Shown in pieces: positions 56,911-64,000 of a stretch of DNA of 64,000 bases (position 1 is the first letter of the stretch; each line of letters opens with the position of its first letter). The translations under genes were made by a program, and so were the position numbers. The notes beneath the pieces are model-generated. The model worked only from the letters and a program-made list of their open reading frames with translations. It had not been told where the DNA came from and searched no databases. Source of the stretch: Crocodylus rhombifer (taxonomy: Eukaryota > Chordata > Crocodylia > Crocodylidae); NCBI GenBank assembly GCA_038503035.1, contig JAVSML010038972.1, forward strand, positions 31,293-95,292. The letters are read 5' to 3'.

Positions 56911-59900
56911 ATTTTTTTCAGTGTGGCATGACACAGGGCACAGCACTCCTTCCTCAGGCTCTCAGTGGTGGGCTGGCTAGGTTCAACTGGCATCTTCCAA
57001 TGCCCCCCCATCTAGCTCACCAAACACCAAATAATTGCCCCCCTCCCCCAGGCTTATATCTATTGTGCATTTGTATGAAAATTGCAGTTCTGCTGTGTTA
57101 CTGAGTAGTGTGAAGAAAAATGGGGTGCACTATTTTTCTAGTGAAGGTGTGTGTCTTTTGAAGGGTTTTGTATTGCGAAGTTCAGAAAGATTTTGGATTG
57201 TTGTCACAGCCAAAGCAGAATTATGCGTTTTCAGGTTGAGTTAGAATAGAGCACCTGTCTTAGCTTCTGCGAATGCATAAACCCTTGGTAAGTCATAAGC
57301 CCTTCTTCAACACATAGGAAAGGTTTGTGGCAGTGAAGTATTACACAGGTCTTCTGCACAACCTGGGGGAAAGTGTTATTGGTGCATATCTAATGCATTC
57401 ACTCTGGAATATGTTCCATTTATCAAACAGCAACAAGAATATGCAGTGACCAAATCTCCACAGGATGTTTTCTGGCACAGCATGGATGGGAATTTTAATT
57501 TATTTTTGAAAAGTGTACTTCAGGTTGACATTTCCAGCCAGTAAAATACAAGGTATAACTACCAGCCCATAAATCTGTTCCAGAGACTTGAAAAATGGAT
57601 ATTAGATAAATCCTGTATCTACAGTAAGTTTATAAATCCATCTGACCTACTACTTCTTTCAGTAACATCCTCCTCTATCTATTTGAACATATTATTGTTA
57701 ATAACAGATTTGTTTTTAGTAAAGAATGAGTAGGTTTCAGTTAGATTTCCTAATAGCATGTGAAAATTGGTGGACTTAATCCACCGAGAACATGACAACG
57801 GGAGGTTGTATCTTCTGAATCTGTGCACTACTGCAACTGTTTTTTTTGCATGCCACATATTTATCATATAACCAGCCCTTTAGGATCAGCCTTTTTCTAA
57901 ATGCAAAACTGTGCATTTTATATCATTAAATCAAGCTGAGAAGTATAAGTTGAGTTGCTGAGCTTTCTTTATGAGTCAAAATATGCTAGAAAAGAGGAGA
58001 GATCTTTGCTTTGATTTTGAGTAATCCTCCTTCGGCCACTGTTCAAAGCAGTGATAACATACTGTAAGGAAAAAGGGGTAGGATACCTTGACCAAAGTTC
58101 CCCTTGTTATGATCCAAAATTCAATTTTCCAAGACACACAAGGAGAATTGATGGGGATATCTTTAAATGAATTATCAAACAAATAGGTATCTGCAGAGTG
58201 CCAGGGAGCACAAGCAGAGGTGGCAAAACAGTCCTGTTTCCAATGGGAGAGTAGCATTTTAAACCCCTGGGCTGAAACATCTGCTGAAAATGGGGGAAAA
58301 ACATTCCTTTGGCCAGATGGGATACCTGGGCCAGGTTCTTAAAACATGATTGTCCCAGCAAAAACCGAAGGTATGTTCACCCTATTGATGGCCTGGCTTT
58401 GGCAGCATGGCTAGGTAAATTAGCCTGCCCTGAGTCCCCTGGTGCTGTACCCAGACTGCTACTGGTGACCAAGCAAGCTGGTATAAAGTTATGTAACCTG
58501 CATTCTTCTACTTGGTTCATGTTCCTTGGGTAAAATAGATGCACATCATGCAGTTCAAGAAGTATAAACACAACCAGAAAGTTGAATTATTGTAGGCTCA
58601 ACCATATACCTTCTATTGCGTGACCCACTGAGAGGATAATAGACCTACTAGTGCTACCTAGTAGAGCTCCCCATTAGGTTGATTGGAAAAAGCCTGCGTG
58701 TACAGATCTGAAGGACCCCAACCTGCAATTCCAGCTGGTCACGTCTCTTCTGGATACGTGACTTAGTAAGTAACCGAGTCTGGCATGTAGAGTCCATAGA
58801 TTTGCTACAAACAGCCCATTGAGCAGCCAGTATAGCTATAAATACAGCAAAATATGCCTTTGTTCCACACCTCAATGAGCACAGAGTACATAAAATGCTA
58901 GGGGGGTGAAGCAGCACTATTGAGAAAAACTTGGGTTATTGGGTTTAGCAAGTGCCAGGTCAGCTGTGCATATCCAGTTGCTGACTGCTGTGCTGTGCAT
59001 GGATGTGCAAAGGGCAATGCTGGTGCAATTTTGCCTTCATCTCTGCTAGCGCAAGGCCACTTAACCATTGCCATTCATTCTTCTGCTGTTTTAGACAAAG
59101 TTTTATTTGACTTGCTGACAAATTATGAAAAAGGCTCAAGTTAGAATTACTGCCCAAAGGCGCACATTTAACAGAACAGTTTAAGCGAGGGCAGAGGTTC
59201 CAAGAGGATTCTGTCATGACATAACGCAGCGCAATATACCATTAGATAGCTCTAGCAGCGCTGCAGCGCTCTCTGCATGTGCTCGTTGAAAAAAAGGGAA
59301 AAAAGGCAAGACGGAACAGTTAGGCGGAGAAAACAAGCTGCATTGGAGCCCAGCAGTTGGCATCCTCGCTTTGTCTGAATACCGTAACATCAGTGAATAT
59401 TGAAGAGGGTAGGGATTGCATGCATACTTGAATTCAGACATTATCAGAATAGCAAACGGCCAGTATCAGAGTTCAGCTCACTCAAAAGGATGTAAAAATA
59501 TCCTGTAATATGAGTCTATAGGTTTAAAGGATGGAGCACGTAGGGAGTCATGAAGAAAGAAAAAAATGCATATATACATATGTCCCTTCTCTATTCTATA
59601 GAGGTTACATGACTTCTTTTGAATCCTAATGGGAATGCACATCAGGCAGTGGTTTTGAAAGGCAATATGAAAGCCTTTCTGGATAACTGATTTTCTACAG
59701 AGCTGCTTACAAGTAGTATCCTTTCGGCTAATGTGATAAAGGTACAATATGAGTCTTATCAGTGGCTTCCATATTTCATCACCAATATTTCTCTTGAAAT
59801 GGAGAATTCAATTATTGTCAGAACTGTGTCATCTCTTCTGGTGCAGCGTGCACACTGCATCAGACGAAACTCGGGAACCAAGAACCAGATATGTTTGTGT

Positions 59901-61734
59901 AGTGCGCAGACAGAGCATACAGTTTAGGAAACTGGACTTCAGTGGTTTTAGACTACGGCAAGCAAGGCAAAACAAATCTATCTATTTGCATGTTTCACAT
60001 AAATTGGTTTTCTCCACCAAAGTTTGTTAGAAAATTGGGGCAACCCTCCTCCACAACCTGTTTATTTATTGAACTTTTCCAACCACCTCTTATTTCCCAC
60101 AAACCATTCTTGTAATCATCTTACAGAAAGCAAATGTCAAAGTTGCACGAAAGAGTTTTCATGAGCGCTTGAGTTGTTTCACGAATAAATATTGTCATTA
60201 ATTACTACCCTCCTCCTCGTCATCATTTAGATTGGGGTCCCCACCAGAGGTCCCGTTGAGCTTATCAGCGTATAAGCATATAGTTAGTAACACTCCCTGC
60301 CTTAAAAAGCTTATAGACGAAGACAGTTTTGGAACACAAGTGTGCGTGCCCTCATCAAATCAGATAGCAAAAAACCTGAAAGTGTTACTTAGAAAATCAG
60401 TCAGTGTTAACCAGCCAAGATGACATAGCCAATCTAGAACACAAGGATGAATATTATTCTGCCGCACTGCTGAGACACTTACATACCATGATCAGCATGG
60501 TTGAATGTTAATGATGGCACAATGGAAAGGATGTGATCTCAGGGCATGTACCTTACAAACTGAAGAGCTCTACCTTAGTACTTGAAATGTAAAGTGCAGT
60601 ATGTATAATTTCAGCCCAAACATTCAACATTACATACACTTTTAAAGGTGTACCTTTTAAAGGTGAGGGACATATATATTTATACTATAATTGCCACACT
60701 TGTCTCTCTTATGTATCAGTTAACATCTCTTGGAGGAAGTCACCCTCTATTTTTCAAAGGTACTTGAAGTAATGGGGATGAAACTTTTATTGTTGTGATT
60801 CAAGGGTCATATAATGTCCATGTTTAGAGAATTTTTCATTCAAGGACAAAAAGGAATTTTCATGCTGAGTCCTTAAGTGCAGAAAATACGAAGTTATATT
60901 CCCCACTGATCATTTTACTTGAGCAGTTCATGAGAAGCTCATAGAATAAAAAAAAATGGAGACTGCCATTTTGCAGTATTGGCACAGCAGGTATGAGTGC
61001 AAATATAGCAGCTTCAAAATTCTGCGTAATAGCTAAATAAATGCGCAGTAACAACTGCACAGTAGCGTCTCATGTAGACACGGCCCGTTTGTATGAGGCA
61101 CTCGGGTGTCACATCAGTGGGGAACATTAAATATGAAGCACTGGATATAATAATAAAATGAGAAAGCTACTTTTCCTTTCCTTTGATGCAAAGGTAACAC
61201 GTATGTGGTTGTGTTTGTATGTATATGTGTATATATATTTATATACAGGTGTATATGCATTATAGATACAGATATATACCCTTGCAACAAAGGAAAGGAA
61301 GAGTAGCTTCTTTAGGAGATAGGGATCCCAGATATAGACTAGGTTTCCATTGCCTAAAGCAATGTAGGTGGTTGTAACGCTCATCTATTGCCAAAAAGCG
61401 TGAAGAGAGCCCTTTAGTGCTCGGGCATATTCATCAAGTGACCTGCAGTTAACTTTCATTTGTCTGCTCCCATACTGCTACAGCGGAGTTAAATTCCTTT
61501 AACTTTAAATCTAAGTGAAATGCGTTTGTAATTACAACTGTTTAGCTTCCACTGAAAGCAGAATAGAAGGGACAGACCAAACGGTTACAGCAGATGTTAC
61601 AAAATGCTTTACCTGTTGGTCTGTCCATAGCCTCACCCCCCACAGAAAAGCTATAGGAGAGGCAAGCCATGAACCCAGTTCCCTTTGGTCCCAATCAAGC
61701 AGCTTGTGCAGTAGATGAGCCTGGCTCAGGCTAT
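56911..61734. other. Intron stretch, no gene
   Basis: 56930-57060 is C-rich and may be a remnant related to the preceding element. A TA/TG-rich patch lies at 61205-61280. Near 61060 TCATGTAGACACGGCCC resembles a DNA-transposon end, but I found no partner. Confidence 0.55.
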
Positions 61735-61815
61735 GCCACCCCCTCGCTCCGAGCTCAAGGCTGCAATTCTCTAACTTGGAACGCAGTCACCGTTGAGCTG
61801 AATTGCCCGGCAAAA
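61735..61815 (-). repeat. Possible tRNA-derived SINE head (minus strand)
   Basis: The minus strand reads TTCAGCTCAACGGTGACTGC, like a D-arm and A box, then GTTCCAAGTTAGAGAATTGC like an anticodon arm, and CCTTGAGCTCGGAGC as a weak B box about 40 bp from the A box. No good acceptor stem was seen. Confidence 0.35.
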
Positions 61816-62608
61816 CTGTTCTGCTTGTTCTTGTGTCCTAACACCAGTCGCATCTTGTTGGTCAGGCAGGCTTTGTACAAAACAATCTGCGACACCATCT
61901 CCATTGTATCTTCAAGTGCCTGTAAGAGAAAAATGCGCGTGGCAGCGTGTCAACGCAAATCGGTGCCGTTGCAAAAGAGCAGCACAGCAAACTGCCACAC
62001 GTATGGTTTCAGTGCGGATTTAGCGCTGCTTGCTCCTATTGCTGGTGGTGCTCAATATGCTTCAGTTTTGCCTTCCTCCTTTTTGTGTTCAAGCATAAGA
62101 GCCAAGACCCTTTGACTCCGCATGGGATATGTCTGGCAGCCCCCAAGCTCTGAAACGCTTTGCCAACAGCAGCATCTGGGTCTGTGCCTAGATGCCTGGC
62201 TGCTCTCCTATGCTCCCCTTAGCTATTCCACTTCTGGCTCTGAAATTGTGTGTGGGGCTAGTGGAGGGTAGTGGCACTGATTAGATTTTCATGTCCTTAT
62301 TGCCTCCATTGTTCTGGGTAATGATCTGCTTCACTAATCTGGGCTCCCAGACACAGTATACATGTGCTAACAATCCAGGGTGGCGTTCTTTGAAATATTT
62401 CAGTGTGTGTTGACTAAAAAAAGTCTGCTCTATAAATTAAAGATGAAGCCATTTACAAGAAATAAATAAATACATAAAACAACGGCTTTTACTTTCAACC
62501 CAACTATGCCAACTGCACGTTATAAGGCACAAGCTCGGGCAGTTAATCGTCAGAGTCCTCTTTGCTGAGGATTTTCCAGCAAACAGAAGTATCCCCCTGC
62601 AATTCTTG
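61816..62608. other. Intron stretch, no feature recognised
   Basis: Nothing identifiable. Confidence 0.6.
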
Positions 62609-62616
62609 GTCTAAGG

Positions 62617-62949
62617 CAGTGATTCTCAACCAGGGTGCCACAGCACCCAGGGTGCCTTGAGATCCTTTCAAGGGCCAGGCGCTGTTTGCACTGTTAGGTG
62701 TGCAAACGTTATTCACAAGATAAACCCAGAGATTTCAAACAGGAATCCGTGGCATTAAAAATATTTGGTCCTGCTGTGGTCTGAGTTCTTTGCAACAGGA
62801 GATTTGCTCTGTTACTTTTCTGTAGTCCAGAAATGAGTGAAAACTAAGAGCCATCATTTTCCAAGGAGTGCCTCCAGCCTTGAGTCTATTGAAGGGTACC
62901 TTGAGTCTAACAAGGGGTCCTTTGAGCCGAAAAAGTTTGAGACTCATTG
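62617..62949. mobile_element. hAT-like MITE (CAGTGATTCTCAAC type)
   Basis: Left end CAGTGATTCTCAACCAGGG and right end GTTTGAGACTCATTG are short inverted repeats. Flanks GTCTAAGG (62609-62616) and ATCTAAGG (62950-62957) match at 7 of 8 bases. It is 333 bp with no coding capacity. Confidence 0.78.
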
Positions 62950-62957
62950 ATCTAAGG

Positions 62958-63579
62958 GGTGCATTGGGATGACACAGACAAAAGGGGCTACATTTTGTCA
63001 CTCACCCGTTGGGCATAGTGGCTTGACATTTGGTAGAACAAAATGAGACTGCTCTAAACATCGCTGCTGCTCATGTACAACAGACCCAAGGGTAAGCTTG
63101 ATTGTTTCTTGGGATAAAGGAGAATAGACAGCATGTAGATGCATCGATATACACTGTCTTTGACTTTCACAACTGCTTCTGAAAGTTAGGCTAAGTCCAT
63201 ATTTAGGCATGAAGAAAAGAAAGTAGCCTTATTTTCAAAACTGCTGAGCTGCCAGTAGCTGCCATTGAACTCAACAGAGGAAGAGAAAGTCCTTGTATTT
63301 TATATTGCTATGGTTTCATATAATGCTTTTCTTAATGAGTCTATTTTAAGCCTTTTTGCTGGTAGAACCCTCATTTGAACAACAAAAAAAAAGGAACAAA
63401 GAACAATCATCTTAACTATACAGCAATGTACTCTTACAATAAGTAAAAAATGCAGTGGGAAAGACAAAGTACTACTTTTACAAAACCCTGTGCCAAATCA
63501 CAGGTTATACAATTTAGCTTTTTATTTGTACAGCCAACAGTGCTTTGTAGAGCAATCAGGGAAGATAATACGATCCATT
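62958..63579. other. Intron stretch, no feature recognised
   Basis: Nothing identifiable. Confidence 0.6.
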
Positions 63580-63960
63580 TTAAATTCTCATTACTTTAAA
63601 AGTGTTGAATCTTCTTAAATTGTTTCAGGGTTAATTGAGAATTTGCTGTGTTACAATAGCCTGGGAATTGTTTAGACTGCCCTTGTTTCATATTTTTGCA
63701 CATACCTTTGTTACGAAGTTATAAAACAACAATAAAAAAAGAAACAAAGACGTGAAATGAAATAATTATCAGCATCGTTACTTGCTATTCTAGCAACTCA
63801 TTTTTATGGGAGATAATGCTCATCTATTGATTAATGTTTGAATGATTACTATAGAGCAAGTGCATGCTGGGTTGATGGACTGTATCGCTCACTATTCATT
63901 AGTGTCTACCTGCATCTCTTTGTTTGCATTTCCCCTAAGGGACTAATCCTGTAGAAGCTA
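63580..63960. promoter_or_regulatory. Candidate conserved non-coding element at the window end
   Basis: Repeat-free AT-rich DNA with clustered ATTA/TAAT, AACAAT/ATTGTT (Sox-like) and TTTGTTTGCATTT (octamer/Fox-like) motifs. Only composition supports this. Confidence 0.2.
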
Positions 63961-64000
63961 GTGGTGAACATCCTGGTGAAGTTACCAGAAGCAGGCTACA

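Larger units (their letters stand above)
26995..64000 (+). other. CDH13: CDH13 downstream intron (5' part)
   Basis: It begins with the consensus donor GTGAGT at 26995 and continues past the window end. At more than 37 kb it holds most of the transposons described here. No exon continuing EC4 was recognised. Confidence 0.8.

Noticed and set aside
56328..56946. 163- and 188-codon minus-strand frames
   Set aside because: They lie in a GC-rich inverted-repeat element and show no domain.

Overview
The window is vertebrate nuclear DNA, AT-rich and almost entirely non-coding. It carries two exons of a large gene in a dense field of old transposons. CR1 LINEs in several subfamilies (3' tails of the TTTCATAGTTTCATAG or TTCATAGAATCATAG type) plus many small hAT-like elements point to a crocodilian, most likely an alligator; a turtle is less likely. 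This is an inference from repeat types, not a species identification.

The only host coding sequence I can support is two plus-strand exons at 24903-25085 and 26741-26994. They encode the end of extracellular cadherin domain 3 and the start of domain 4 of a T-cadherin (CDH13), the GPI-anchored cadherin. Both have good splice signals and reading phases that join in frame. The window therefore lies inside CDH13: more than 24.9 kb of upstream intron, a 1655-bp intron, and more than 37 kb of downstream intron. Very long introns are typical of CDH13. The neighbouring exons were not found here.

Layout. 1-9 kb: a hAT-like MITE (3950-4136) with a fold-back hAT element (4147-4696) inserted against its edge, a second fold-back hAT (6094-6822) in a TATC microsatellite, and a GC-rich unidentified repeat (7.6-9.0 kb). 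9-20 kb: mostly plain intron, a terminal-inverted-repeat family ('R2') copy split by CR1 (13.8-15.3 kb), and a minus-strand CR1 (18.35 kb). 20-24 kb: a small hAT MITE, a 98-bp CR1 patch, a Tigger-like element flanked by TA, and an internally deleted CR1. 24.9-27 kb: the two exons, with a DNA element holding a 30-bp minisatellite in the intron between them. 28.0-28.4 kb: a hAT MITE. 28.4-37.3 kb: no recognisable repeat. 37.3-52.8 kb: the repeat-richest part, with R2 copies, two more fold-back hAT elements (one itself interrupted by another hAT), GC-rich fold-back DNA and three CR1 copies, including two long same-strand RT-bearing ones (47.2-50.7 kb). 52.8-64 kb: mostly plain intron, a GT/AT microsatellite, a GC-rich inverted-repeat element (56.3 kb) and a hAT MITE (62.6 kb).

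I see no operon, CRISPR, rRNA or second host protein-coding gene. The most interesting content is the mobile-element archaeology: a fold-back hAT family with a conserved central palindrome, nested insertions whose order can be read from 8-bp target duplications, and a probable templated CR1 patch. I did not find a new biological system.
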